64,000 nucleotides of DNA from Pictodentalium vernedei (lineage: Eukaryota; Mollusca; Scaphopoda; Dentaliida; Dentaliidae). Below are positions 20,940 through 31,608 of the stretch, piece by piece. Below the pieces are notes generated by a model. The model saw nothing but the letters and a program-made list of their open reading frames with translations. It was not told where the DNA came from and searched no databases. The position numbers and the translations under genes were made by a program. Every line of letters starts with the position of its first letter. The stretch's first letter is position 1. The DNA lies in NCBI GenBank assembly GCA_031216915.1, contig CM062296.1, positions 65,502,148 to 65,566,147 on the forward strand. The letters are read 5' to 3'.

Positions 20940-22256
20940 CCTCCTCTTCCACCCTAAGATGTCCAACGTCTATACACCGCCGCAGTGGGTTCTCTTCGGA
21001 CCCAATGCTTTGGCACAGTGCGGCCGTTCATCTCTTCCCAGAGGACTGATTGGCATTTGTCCAGTTTTTCGGGGATGGGTCTCTCCTCCCATTCTTGCTG
21101 GGTTCCCTTCCATAGCCTTCTGCCAACAGTTCCGGTTCAGGTGCCCCTTCTTGTCACAAATGTAGCAAGTTAACGCCTTGACTTGCGACCCGGTGGGCCA
21201 CTGCCCGAATCTGTGTTGGGCTCTTACAGGTGCCTTTGCAACCACATTACCCCCACTCCTGCCCTGCCAACCTTGTGTCAGACTTTCCCCATTAGCCTCG
21301 AAATACTGCTCGGCCACCCTAGTCATTTCTTCCACCATACCCTGCTGCTTCTCCTCAAAAGGCAAAGCGATCTCGAGAGTCCACAATAACACAAATTGCT
21401 CCCTGATAAGTAGGTCCTTCAAGGAGAGAAATGACTCTTCATTTCCCAGTAGTTTGACGCAACAGTCGAAATGACACAACCTAGTACACACACCCTCCAC
21501 AGCCTCACACTTTCTGAATTTCATCGTGACCCCTCCTCGGTGAACTGGTACCTATTGAGGATAGCCTTTTTCAGCTCACCGTAGTCATTAGCTTGGCCAG
21601 GAGATATGCTCACAAAAGCTGGTAGCGATTTGCCTGTTGGCGAAAGAAGACTAAAGACAAATCCCCCCCCCCCCCCCCCCACCAGGCGTCATCGAGCCAA
21701 CCCTGAGTCGAAGCAAACCTTTCGAATCTCTGTAAGCAAGTATCAATGTCGTCAGTCTGTTCATGGAACTCGTGTAATTGGGGATAAGGTGCTTTCACGT
21801 TTCCCCCAGGATTTTCTCCACCCAGTCTACCATTAGCTTCAGGTAACCATGCCCATGTGCTCAAAATTTCTATTTCCCTCTCCTGTTGCCTTCCAGCTTC
21901 CTCGACAGCCTTCTCGGCTTCCTTACGTGCCCTTTCAGCTTCATCACGCGCCTTTTCAGACCTTTCGCACCCAACCTGAATATCTTTCTCTCGCTGTGCA
22001 GCTCTTACTTCTGCCTCTCTCTACTCCATTTCACGCTCTAATGCAGCTTCTCTTTCAGCTCTTTCTTGCTCTAACGAAACTTCTCCTTCAGCTCTATCAA
22101 ACTCTTTCTCATGTTCGGTCAGAGTCCTCGCGATCCAACGTAACCCAACGCTCTAACATGCTTTTGCTCTTCGTTTACAATTTTCTGTAATTCACAACCT
22201 GCAAAGCCCAATAGCTCGCCCATACTAATTATCTTTTCCAAGCTGGGGATATCCAT
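20940..22256 (-). pseudogene. Gypsy gag relic with zinc knuckle
   Basis: Minus-strand gag begins at a Met at 22256 (MDIPSLEKIISMGELLGFAG). It continues with a charged, coiled-coil-like stretch, then DIDTCLQRFERFASTQGW (21864-21610), a typical gag capsid block. It ends with a CCHC knuckle, CYICDKKGHLNRNC (C-x2-C-x4-H-x4-C), in the frame 21524-20970. Several stops and frameshifts break it, and a C run (21661-21680) interrupts the capsid block. Gag packages element RNA. Matching long terminal repeats were not delimited. Confidence 0.8.
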
Positions 22257-23509
22257 TTCTGAAATTTATCACTGAAAATTTCACACAAAAATATTTTTGA
22301 CTTAAAGGGTTAATTATTCCCTAACCTACAACGTATCCTATTCTGCTAGAATTTTCCACTACTGTTATGTTCGATTTCGTCGAACGAATTGAAGAGCTAA
22401 TTTAACCAAATATTACCCACTAAACCACTTTTTAAAACTACAAAAAAGTATTGAGGCAACCTGTATGAATATGAAAACTGAAATCTAGTAAAATTAACAT
22501 TGAGTGATCCTGTTGATTTTTAACTTTTTAATTTTTACCTGATTCGGGAACCGGGCGTGATTGTTGCCAGGAGAAATTGATTAACGTCGTGTATTCGGCC
22601 AAGACTCAAGGAGTGTCGCCTGAATCGTTGCTTGGACGTATCTCTGGCCGATTCGAACCCGCCTGCTTCGTTTTTGTTGGGGTGTTTCTTATCCTAAAGG
22701 GGTCAGTGACTTTTCACCAGAAAGCACAATTAACAGAGCTTCACTGAAAATAACAATTTTAATACATTTAAAAAAATATAGTAACTTATGACTTACATGG
22801 AATCCAATGAATGGAACACAAAATGTAATCACACCCCACCCACACAAGTTTTGAGTCACTTTGCGGGCCTGTCTTCTCTGTTTTCGTTGGTTGATTCTTC
22901 CTTGTCACTGATGTTTGATCTTCTCGGCTCAATGTAGTGTCTGAATTCAGATCGCTTTTTCACAAACATGTAACGGAATGTCGCACGAACATGTAACGGA
23001 ATGTCGCAGAGTCCATGTAACGGAATGTAGCATGGCCACTAAAGCATTGTCACTTTACTCAAACAGCTGCTACTTCGAGGATTAACTGTTTCACTCTAGC
23101 TACCTAAGTCTAATGTTTATACAGGCAAAGCCTACTCTGTACACGTGTGGCTTGCCTTCTATAACAGGCAATACCGTCTACATGAATGCCAATATTCGTG
23201 AGCTTCCGGAGCTTTTACTACTTTTTAGATCCTACTATCTTAGATGGCCACCGACTTGGCCCGCGACTGTTCCTACTCTAAGTATGAGCTCTGTGACTCC
23301 CCTTACATTATAACGAGCCTATAATTTCGCAACGATGCGGCACCTCATCTAACCTATAGCATGGGCATATGCAGCGCTTTGTCTACGGCCCACAGTCTTA
23401 CATGCCCTGAGACTGGAATGATTTTTTTTAGAAAACACCCGACGCATATACGATTGCATACGATTGCAAGGACACTTCCCACAGCTACGTAGCTAGGTTT
23501 TCAATTAGT
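22257..23509. other. Possible 5' leader/LTR of the gag relic; no gene
   Basis: This lies upstream of the minus-strand gag start, where leader and 5' LTR would be expected, but I could not define LTR ends or a primer-binding site. Three tandem copies of a ~24 bp unit with CATGTAACGGAATGT occur at 22966-23030. Frames here (for example 23113-23313) show no domain. Confidence 0.4.
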
Positions 23510-23531
23510 GGGGGGGGGGGGGGGGGGGGGG
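23510..23531 (+). repeat. Poly(G) run, ~22 nt, with nearby (CCCAT)n
   Basis: An uninterrupted G run (potential G-quadruplex or slippage site) is followed at 23605-23632 by five copies of CCCAT. Length in the real genome may vary. Confidence 0.85.
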
Positions 23532-25142
23532 TCAGAGGCGGTGTAGATCTATGAAAAATCCATCTAGGAGTGGATGATTAAAGGCGTCCCCCTTCACCCC
23601 ATCCCATCCCATCCCATCCCATCCCACCCACCGCATTTTTCAAAAGGCTGACTCCGAATGACTGTACCGAGAGATTTTAGGGCATTCTGAGAACATTTCC
23701 AAGCATTTTAAATGGCTGCAGTTAAATATCTATGCACATAATTTGAGGTTTCTTGTGGTACAGTAGTCTGTAAGTAGGCCCTATTTGGCTCCATTAGGCA
23801 TTGTGCCAATTACATGAATGTACATGTATGGAGAATGCTGAAAAAATCAGTACTCAATAATTTATTAATTAATCATATCAAATATGAGTAATGAATTTGC
23901 TAACTAACTCAGCCTTTTTGTCACAATATGTGTGAGATAATAATTGAATAATACCAAATACAAATCAAAATTTTCAGTCTGGCTATATTCGTGTTTCATT
24001 AGAATACAGAGCCATAGAAAACTCAATTTTGGTTGTAACTTAAAAACTTTCAGGATACGGCCTCACAGGTGGGGGGATGGGGCACATTTTGGGTCCTAAA
24101 ATAAACTGTAGTCTGTAAGTGCATTGCAGGTAGGTCCCATACTGTGCCCTGTATACTGGCCTCAGAAATCAACTGCTTATGACTATTGAGCGCACCAAAT
24201 TAACCAATTTGTTTGTATTTCTGCAATTTCTGTTATAATTTAAAAAACGGTTTGCTAAATGCTTGTTACAACATAAAAGTTTAAGGTTAGACATAGAAGG
24301 GAACAAAACACGCAACATGACCACCGTTGGTGAATTAACTTTGGAGCCGCTGAGTGGTCGGAAAATCTTGCGTTGTTCGATCAGAATCTGTGGAAGCTGT
24401 GGGTTGGAATGTTCATGGAAATGTAATACCACATTCGGAAAAAACCTCCGTCCCTACAATGCTTCGAATTTCCAACTGTTGGAATTTTTGCCTGAAAAAT
24501 TTCCAACTATCTGGATATTTGGGTAAATATTGGGGGTGAGGGGTAGACGATCCCTCCTCCTCCCAAAAGCTACGTCTCTGATTCCCACTTTAATTGCTTC
24601 TCTTCAGCTTGGCCGCTATAGCTCTGTCTTAATTTAAAAGTTTCTTGCAAATTATTTTAAGGTTTCGTAACTTCTATACATGACATTTGTGACAAACCCC
24701 TGTCAGAAAGTGATGATGTCCATATAACACAGGCACTGTATGTGCGCTAATTATGATTAGGAGATTATCGACATTTATAACTATATAATTAGAATTTAGA
24801 TGACTAATCATAATACACTTTTAAACTATCAACAGCGTAAAATTGTCAACCTGACACTATGAGCGCAACTCACTTTAAAAATTTTGCTTTTGCTTCCACC
24901 CACTTTTTGAGTGTAAAATACATGTACGAACTTCTGAAATGTATCAGGAGGTCATTAAATGTGATTACCAGCAATTCTGAAGAGATGCATTCAATGATCC
25001 CTGGTTGACCTCAGTGACATTGGTTCTCAGTTTGGACCCCCATTCAGTTCGACTAGTTTTGGTGTTGGTACTATGACCAACGTGAGGGCCTCCAAAATTG
25101 TCTCTATTCTTGGACTCTATCCTCCCCTCCCCCACCCCACCA
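23532..25142. other. No gene recognised
   Basis: Overlapping frames at 24169-24539 on both strands have no domain. The sequence is AT-rich and not obviously repeated elsewhere in the window. Confidence 0.4.
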
Positions 25143-26480
25143 AATGGCATTGCAGTTTTCTTGCTTTATGGGTTATTATCAGTTTTTCGGTTTGTTAGAG
25201 AAAGGAGCAATCTGCTCCGCATTCTCAGGATTTATAGATGTGCTTTGGGAAGCATATTGGTACTCAGCGGGACCCCCAAAATATGCACACCATTTAGTGC
25301 CACAAGACTCCCAAAAGGGGTTCTCAGACTTGTTGTTGTAAGGGGTATTATTGGTTTATCGAACTCTTTGTTGGAGGAAGGGTCAATCGACCCAATATCC
25401 CCAAATTGTATAGATATTGCCTTGGGAAACATGGTAGTGTCCTGCGCCTCCGCACTAAGATATGTACTCCTTTGGCATAAGGCTTCCAAAAATGATTCGG
25501 ATATTTCTTGCTTTACAGATTATTATCGGCTTGTCGGGGTATTGTTTCGAAAATTGAAAGGTCAATTAGCTCGATGTTCCTAAAATGAACAGTAGGGGTA
25601 CTGATAACCATAGTTGTGTTGAGCGGGCACCCCAAATATGAACACTTCGGGGACCACACAGCCCACAAAAATGGTACCGAAATGTTTTTGCTATATGGGC
25701 TATTATCATTTTTTTTCTGAATGTTTTCTAGAGAAAGGGGCAATCTCCTCGCTTCTCTCAAATTTCATAGATGTGCCTTTGGAAACATGGTGGTGCTCTG
25801 CAGGGCCCCAAAATATGCACTCCTTTTGTGCCATAAGGAACCAACAAGGGGTTTTGTCATTTTTTGATTTACAATCTTTTATGGGTTAAAATCTTGTTTG
25901 TGAAAGAGTCAATTAGCCCGGTATTTCCGAACTAAATAGTAGGTGTTTTGCTAACGACAGTGGTTCAGTGCGGACATCCCCCCCCCCCCGCAACCACCCC
26001 AATTTTGCACCCTTCCGGATCCACAAAGCACCCCTACAAAGGAAGGGAAATGTTTTTGTTATATGGGGTATTATTAGTCTTTCTGCCTGTTCTTTGGCGA
26101 AAGGTGCAATCTACTTGGTATTCTCCAGATTCAAAGAAGGTGCCTGGGAAGCATAGTAGTGCTCGGCGGGCCCCCCCCCCCCCCCAAAAAAAAAAAAAAA
26201 AAAAATATGCACCACTTTTGTTCCATAAGGCTCCCAAAACGAGTTCTGTAGTTTTATGCTTTATAGTCTATTATCAGTGTGTGTGAAATCTTGTTAATGA
26301 AAGGGTCAATTAGCTCGGTATTCCAGAAATAAACAGTAGGTGTCTTGCTAACCACAGTGGTTCTGTGCGGGCCCCCCAAATTTTGCGCCCTTCTGGGCCC
26401 ACAAACCCACCCAAATAAGGAAGGGAAATGTTTTTGTTATGTGGGCTTTTATCAAGTTTTCTCGCCGTTCGTTAGCGAAT
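25143..26480 (-). repeat. Satellite array 2, inner decayed part
   Basis: The same satellite as 13.1-18.8 kb but in reverse orientation, with blocks such as GGGTTATTATCAGTTTTTCG and AAAATATGCAC. Spacing of the recurring CCCAAAA.GG block at 25.3-25.85 kb is about 175 bp, i.e. half units. A run of C followed by a run of A (26166-26203) marks a slippage hot spot at the GGGGGGCCC site of the unit. Frames of 80-160 codons here are repeat artefacts. Confidence 0.85.
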
Positions 26481-26640
26481 TAGCGGGGGAGGAATTCGTC
26501 ACATACAGGTGAATTGTGCACTTGGTGATACCTTCTTGAAATTTGGCACACTGTTAGTGTAGGCTATGAGGTTCTCAAAAACGATCGGCTACAAGTTGAC
26601 ACCGACCGGTGGCGACCAGTAGCGGCACAATCCAAAATGG
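26481..26640 (+). repeat. Left TIR of the 6.55 kb transposon
   Basis: Pairs with 32875-33034. The outermost 18 bp are exact; inner blocks are about 75-80% identical with indels. The innermost shared block is AAAATGGCCGCC. Confidence 0.85.
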
Positions 26641-26810
26641 CCGCCAGCGGCTGAAGGGAACCTCCTTTTCGACGGTCTACCGACTATACATCCGATTGTA
26701 AGGGCGCGAAAGTGAACTCTGATCCACGCACGTGTTGGAAACAGACGTGGGAGATGATGTAGAATAAAACGAGATTCTCTATACGGACGCATCAATTTCT
26801 TGGAACTTGA

Positions 26811-26888
26811 AAAGAGCGTTGTTTCTCCGGGATCAGCGTCATTCAGGCAAACCTGAATGACGCTGATCCCGGAGAAACAACGCTCTTT
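26811..26888. repeat. 78 bp perfect palindrome in transposon leader
   Basis: Two exact 37 bp arms starting AAAGAGCGTTGTTTCTCCGG flank a 4 nt loop (CAAA). It lies between the left TIR and the coding start. Directly upstream (26766-26807) is a 42 bp exact inverted copy of 27073-27114, which is coding sequence of the same element. Confidence 0.95.
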
Positions 26889-27003
26889 ATGAAGCAGTCT
26901 CTTTGCCATACAATCTCTTGTTTGGCGTAATTCCGCAAGCAATTCTGATTTGTCTGTCGAAATTAATTCGAGAACGCGATTGTTCACAAAAATCATTCAC
27001 AGA

Positions 27004-30000
27004 ATGAGTGAGAATCCTCTTCGTGTACGGACTAGTACTGACTGGGAACGTTGTTGCTTTTGCCAGCAAGACAGTTCCAAGAAATTGATGCGTCCGTATA
27101 GAGAATCTCGTTTTCATGACGCCTATAAAGCTATTGAGGAAGACATAACGCGCTTCCTAGATAATGGCGTTGAGCTTCCATATAATTTGACCATTGATTG
27201 TTTGATGAGAGAGAGTGATGAGTGTATGTCGATGTCACTGTTGACGAATAAGGCAATATATCATAAGACATGCCGTGACAGTATTCGGACTCACATCGTA
27301 CAGCGCGTGCTACACAAGCGAGAGCGAAATGAGGCAGTGGCATCCTGCTCCACGCTGAGTCCTAAAAGAACACGGACAAGTTTTGAATCTGGCTGTGACA
27401 GGAAACTGCCCCAGTGTGTTTATTGTCACAAACGCGAAGGTGACAGCAGTGAGCCTATTTGCAGATCAATGTCTGATAACAATAAACTCAAAATTATGGC
27501 AAAGGAAGCCGAGAACTGGGTTGTTTTTTCTCGGGTCAATGCAGCATTTGATTCCGCTGCTAGTGATCTTTACTATCACAAAACCTGTTATTGTAAGCTT
27601 GCCAATGAAGCACGAGCGGCTAAATCTAAAAAGTCGAAGAACGCCGAACATTCCGCGTCAGGCCTGCCCTATGACCCTCTCGTTATGGCAGAGCTCATAA
27701 CATTTGTTGAACACAACGATTCCGCGATGAAGCTTGTCGATCTCAAGAATCTGTACAGTCGGAGGTTGAAGCAAGTCGGTTCTGATTGGCTTAGTGAAGA
27801 AATACATTCCACTCGATTCAAAGAACATTTGTTGCAGAAATTGGGCGATGGCTGGGACGCCTTCACACAGGGTAGAGATGTGTTTATTTCAAGTAGGTTT
27901 CGAGTTGGCTCCTTGTTGTCCGAATCTTTAACTCGTATAGTGTCTGAGGAAGAGGCAAAAAAGATAGTTGATGTGGGTCTTCTTCTGCGTAAACACATAC
28001 TCATATCTCAAGCTCCTTTCACGGGATCATTTTCATCTTATTGCTTGAGCGAGCCTGTACCCAACTCACTCCTGACTCTTCTTAGAGTTCTACTTGAGGG
28101 CACATGTAGTATACAGAACTTAGGCGATGATGAGACTGTTAATGCCAAGACTCGAGTGGCTTGTACTATTTCACAGATGTTGATCAGCAATTCAGCGAAA
28201 CGCTCCGAACATGCACAAAATGTTCACCAGAGACGTGACAGAGAAACTCCAATGCCTCTTTATGTGGGTTTGAAGTTGCATGCCCATGATCGTATGAAAA
28301 ATCTTATCAGAGATTTTCATCAAATGGGACTCTCTGTCTCTTATGATCGCGTAATGGATGTTCGCAGGAGTTTCGCGAGAGCTGTTTCACTGCGGTTCAA
28401 GAACGAAGGTGTTGTAGTCCCAGCTAACTGCAAACGTAATGTTTTCTCGATAGGAACCACTGATAACATTGATGTATCTGGTAGATCTGATATGCATGGT
28501 ACGTCCATCACACTCATTGGTCAACTGAGCAGGGACAATGTGGGTACTGATCCCCCACCACTGAGTTTAGATGTTCCAGAAGACACACAAATTGAACTCC
28601 CAGACGACTATGCATTTGTTCCTTTCGTTGAAGACTTTGGTGGGGACATCAGGCTTGAATCTCCAGATGAATGTAATGTACGGCCCAATGAATATGCAGA
28701 TTTGAACGTGGGAGAGAATGACTGGTTGTCTCATGTGTCACAGATCAGCAATAAAGGGAAGGTTGATGGCAGCTGGCAGCTTGATGAAGTCCCTGTGACC
28801 TTTTCAGGCTTCTTTTCAAAACATGAAGATCAAGACAATGTCAAACCTCGTGCAGTTATTGGGGTATTCCCTGTTTTCAGTGAGCAGAAAGCGGACTCAC
28901 TCAGTATGCAGAAGCATGCTATGTATGTGGTCAGGGAAGCTACTGCTTTCGTAAACCCCGGCCAGATACCTGTCATTGAAGGTGACTGTCCGTTGTATGC
29001 CAGGCAGAAAAAATGTCAATGGCTGTTCCCAGAGGAGATAGGTGAGGATCGAATGGTGTGTATGATTGGATTCCTGCATCTTGAAATGTGCACCCAAGAA
29101 GCTGGTGGTAAGCTTATGGGTGGTTCTGGTTGGGAGCGAATGTTTCACCTCGCAAAGATATTCACACCCGGTGTAGCATCATCCCTACTTGGTGGGAAAC
29201 ATGTCAAGAGGACGCGACAGGCATATCTTCTCACTCTAGCTTGGCTTGAGATCCTCAGAAAGAATGCTTATGAGATTTACTGTCAGCAGACTGGGCCCCA
29301 TGAGTCATTTGAAATGTGGGAACAGAGGATTCTTTCACAATCTCCAACTGCGCGCTATTGGGGTGAAATCGTTCGGAACTTTCTCTTGACAAGCTGTCAA
29401 TTCGTTCGGAACCAACGAATCGGTAACTGGCCTGGTACACTGTGTTCTATCGATGAGTTGTGCAGTTACTTTTTTGCCCTAGGACATACAAATTATTGTC
29501 GGTGGGTCCCCGTATTTCTGAGAGACATGTCTCAGCTACCCAGGCGGCATCCTTCAATCCACAACAAATTCATGGAAGGCCATTTTGTGGTCCAGCGTAG
29601 TGAGAGGAAGTTCAGTATGATGGGTTTAGATCAGAGCCAAGAACATAGTATCCAACTACTCAAAGAAGACAGTGGTCCAAAAGGTCTCTATGGCCAGGCT
29701 GAAGAGAAAGTCGTTATTGAGCTTTCAAGGTCAGAAGTTCTGCGTGTTATAGATGAGTATGAATATGCAAGTTTCCACACAACATCATCAGATAACACGG
29801 AACACCCGGAAAGTTCGGTATCAGAGCAGAAAAAATTTCTGAATCAATTGAAATCTCTCCTCGATCTGGTGAATCAGGGACTCATTATCAACCCTTATGA
29901 TGAAACTAGTGGTCAGCTGGTGACATTAGATACTGGTGAATATATGGACCCCGAAGTTAGTAAGAGTTTACGGTCATTACCCGAAAGGGGCAAGCATTTA

Positions 30001-31608
30001 TATTCCACTTTCTTGAAGGAAAGGCTTGTGGAATGCACCGTACCCCTGAATGATGTTATTCCCAAGGCAAATATATATACCTTCCTTAACCCACCCCCAG
30101 CCAACCTGGACAAAGGCCGAGACAAACTCATGTCAAGTAAAGCAACTGCCGCAATAGTTACCCAGATGTTCGTTTCACTGCAAGCCCGGCCTGATTCAAA
30201 CATGGATGAGTTTTTCATGCACGAGAATGCACGTGATCCGCCAGCATTATCCGATAGAGGTAAGCTACGGAGTGGGACAAAATCTCAAATTCTCAATTGT
30301 TTACCAGCTATTCCTGCACAAGGGAAGAATTCAGCAGCTAGACAAGCTTCAGTTGTCATCTTGGATATGCCTGCTGTAGTCCATGTAATCAAACCACAGA
30401 AAGCGGATCTGTTTGGAGAATATGCTCGATTGCAATTATTGCCATACATCGAATCTCTGATTAACACGAACACCACAAGGGTTGATGCGATCTATGACTG
30501 TTACCCCGAAGGCAGTTTGAAGAATCAGACGCGAGCAAAACGCCTCGGTGAGACAGCAGTTAGGTTGATACGGGTGTCCGAGAACGTCCCTTTACCTAAA
30601 GGGAAGAATTGGCAGGCATTCTTGAAAGTTAGTGAGAATAAAGACGAATTTTTCAAGTTCCTGTCTGCTGAACTGCTGAAATTAACATCAACATCCGAGT
30701 ACCAGTTGTTAACGACATCAGGAGAATATGTACTATGCAATAAGGATGTTAGCTTATGTGACATATCTCCATCGAACCACGAGGAAGCAGACACGCGCAT
30801 GATGCTTCATCTCAACCATGCAGTCTCACAAGGTCACAAAATAGCTTTTCTTCGCACGGTTGATTCTGATGTCGTCATTCTGTCTTTGCACCATTTCGCA
30901 ACATTCCGTGACCTTGGACTCAGTGAGCTGTGGATTGGGTTTGGAATTGGAAAGGCATATAAAGATATGCCAATTCATGAGATAGCTTCACAACTTGGAC
31001 CTGATTACTGTAAGGCCCTGACTTTCTTCCACGCCTTCACAGGTTGTGATGTAACATCCAGCATGCTCGGCATTGGGAAGAAGACAGGATGGAATGCATG
31101 GATGAATTTTCCCGCATCAACTGAAATGATGATAGAATTGACTGAGAATCCGCAAGTCTTTTCAGAGGATTCCCCTCATATGCAGCATATCGAAAAACTC
31201 ACCATACAGATGTACAGTAACAGTTGTGTCAGTACACGTGTCAATGATGCGAGACGGCATATGTTCACACATGGCCTTAAGTCTATGGAAAACATCCCGC
31301 CCACCAAAGCAGCTCTGTATCAACATGTAAAAAGGGTAATTCTTGTGTCATCTTTCATTTGGCATCGTGCTCTGCAGAAACACTTATGTGTGCCAGACCC
31401 ATCACAGTACGGATGGGAGTGGAATCCACGTCTCAATATTCTGGTCCCATTTTGGACTCACCTAGGAGACGCAAGTGCTGCATGTGCACTGATGCTCCAC
31501 TGTAGTTGTGCCAAGGCCTGCAAGGGCAATTGCAAATGCTTGAAAGCTGGATTAAGGTGCACACCTTTGTGTAAGTGTGAAGGTGGCTGTTGTAACAATA
31601 TTGAGTAG
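27004..31608 (+). CDS. Academ-like transposase with FEN1/XPG-type nuclease
   Basis: One open frame without introns, 1552 codons from 26950. I prefer the Met at 27004 (1534 residues) because the relic at 54279 starts at the equivalent place. Numbering from 26950: two CxxC...HxxxC modules (C35/C38...H105/C108; C156/C159...H210/C213), probably zinc binding; a conserved TDNID...HGTSI block (505-521); GDCPLYARQKK (D679), GFLHLEM (E712) and a GLDQSQEHS block (D894, E898), candidate RNase H-like transposase residues; a PIN/FEN1-like domain with D1139, D1183, E1279-A-D1281, D1305-S-D1307 and GCD1367; and a tail at about 1516-1549 with ten cysteines (CxC spacing, CXC/TSO1-like). Spacing of the acidic residues resembles FEN1. 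Likely role: cutting and moving this element. DDE assignment is inference. Confidence 0.85.
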   Translation: MSENPLRVRTSTDWERCCFCQQDSSKKLMRPYRESRFHDAYKAIEEDITRFLDNGVELPYNLTIDCLMRESDECMSMSLLTNKAIYHKTCRDSIRTHIVQRVLHKRERNEAVASCSTLSPKRTRTSFESGCDRKLPQCVYCHKREGDSSEPICRSMSDNNKLKIMAKEAENWVVFSRVNAAFDSAASDLYYHKTCYCKLANEARAAKSKKSKNAEHSASGLPYDPLVMAELITFVEHNDSAMKLVDLKNLYSRRLKQVGSDWLSEEIHSTRFKEHLLQKLGDGWDAFTQGRDVFISSRFRVGSLLSESLTRIVSEEEAKKIVDVGLLLRKHILISQAPFTGSFSSYCLSEPVPNSLLTLLRVLLEGTCSIQNLGDDETVNAKTRVACTISQMLISNSAKRSEHAQNVHQRRDRETPMPLYVGLKLHAHDRMKNLIRDFHQMGLSVSYDRVMDVRRSFARAVSLRFKNEGVVVPANCKRNVFSIGTTDNIDVSGRSDMHGTSITLIGQLSRDNVGTDPPPLSLDVPEDTQIELPDDYAFVPFVEDFGGDIRLESPDECNVRPNEYADLNVGENDWLSHVSQISNKGKVDGSWQLDEVPVTFSGFFSKHEDQDNVKPRAVIGVFPVFSEQKADSLSMQKHAMYVVREATAFVNPGQIPVIEGDCPLYARQKKCQWLFPEEIGEDRMVCMIGFLHLEMCTQEAGGKLMGGSGWERMFHLAKIFTPGVASSLLGGKHVKRTRQAYLLTLAWLEILRKNAYEIYCQQTGPHESFEMWEQRILSQSPTARYWGEIVRNFLLTSCQFVRNQRIGNWPGTLCSIDELCSYFFALGHTNYCRWVPVFLRDMSQLPRRHPSIHNKFMEGHFVVQRSERKFSMMGLDQSQEHSIQLLKEDSGPKGLYGQAEEKVVIELSRSEVLRVIDEYEYASFHTTSSDNTEHPESSVSEQKKFLNQLKSLLDLVNQGLIINPYDETSGQLVTLDTGEYMDPEVSKSLRSLPERGKHLYSTFLKERLVECTVPLNDVIPKANIYTFLNPPPANLDKGRDKLMSSKATAAIVTQMFVSLQARPDSNMDEFFMHENARDPPALSDRGKLRSGTKSQILNCLPAIPAQGKNSAARQASVVILDMPAVVHVIKPQKADLFGEYARLQLLPYIESLINTNTTRVDAIYDCYPEGSLKNQTRAKRLGETAVRLIRVSENVPLPKGKNWQAFLKVSENKDEFFKFLSAELLKLTSTSEYQLLTTSGEYVLCNKDVSLCDISPSNHEEADTRMMLHLNHAVSQGHKIAFLRTVDSDVVILSLHHFATFRDLGLSELWIGFGIGKAYKDMPIHEIASQLGPDYCKALTFFHAFTGCDVTSSMLGIGKKTGWNAWMNFPASTEMMIELTENPQVFSEDSPHMQHIEKLTIQMYSNSCVSTRVNDARRHMFTHGLKSMENIPPTKAALYQHVKRVILVSSFIWHRALQKHLCVPDPSQYGWEWNPRLNILVPFWTHLGDASAACALMLHCSCAKACKGNCKCLKAGLRCTPLCKCEGGCCNNIE

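Noticed and set aside
23110-23320. Possible host exon in 23113-23313
   Set aside because: No conserved domain and no clear splice-site pair; lies in the unresolved leader/LTR area of a Gypsy relic.
26589-26996. 135-codon minus-strand frame in the transposon leader
   Set aside because: It arises from the 42 bp inverted copy of the main gene and the palindrome; it repeats residues of the main protein and ends in TIR sequence.
27131-30800. Several minus-strand frames opposite the large gene
   Set aside because: Shadows of the 1534-1552 codon plus-strand gene; no independent motif.
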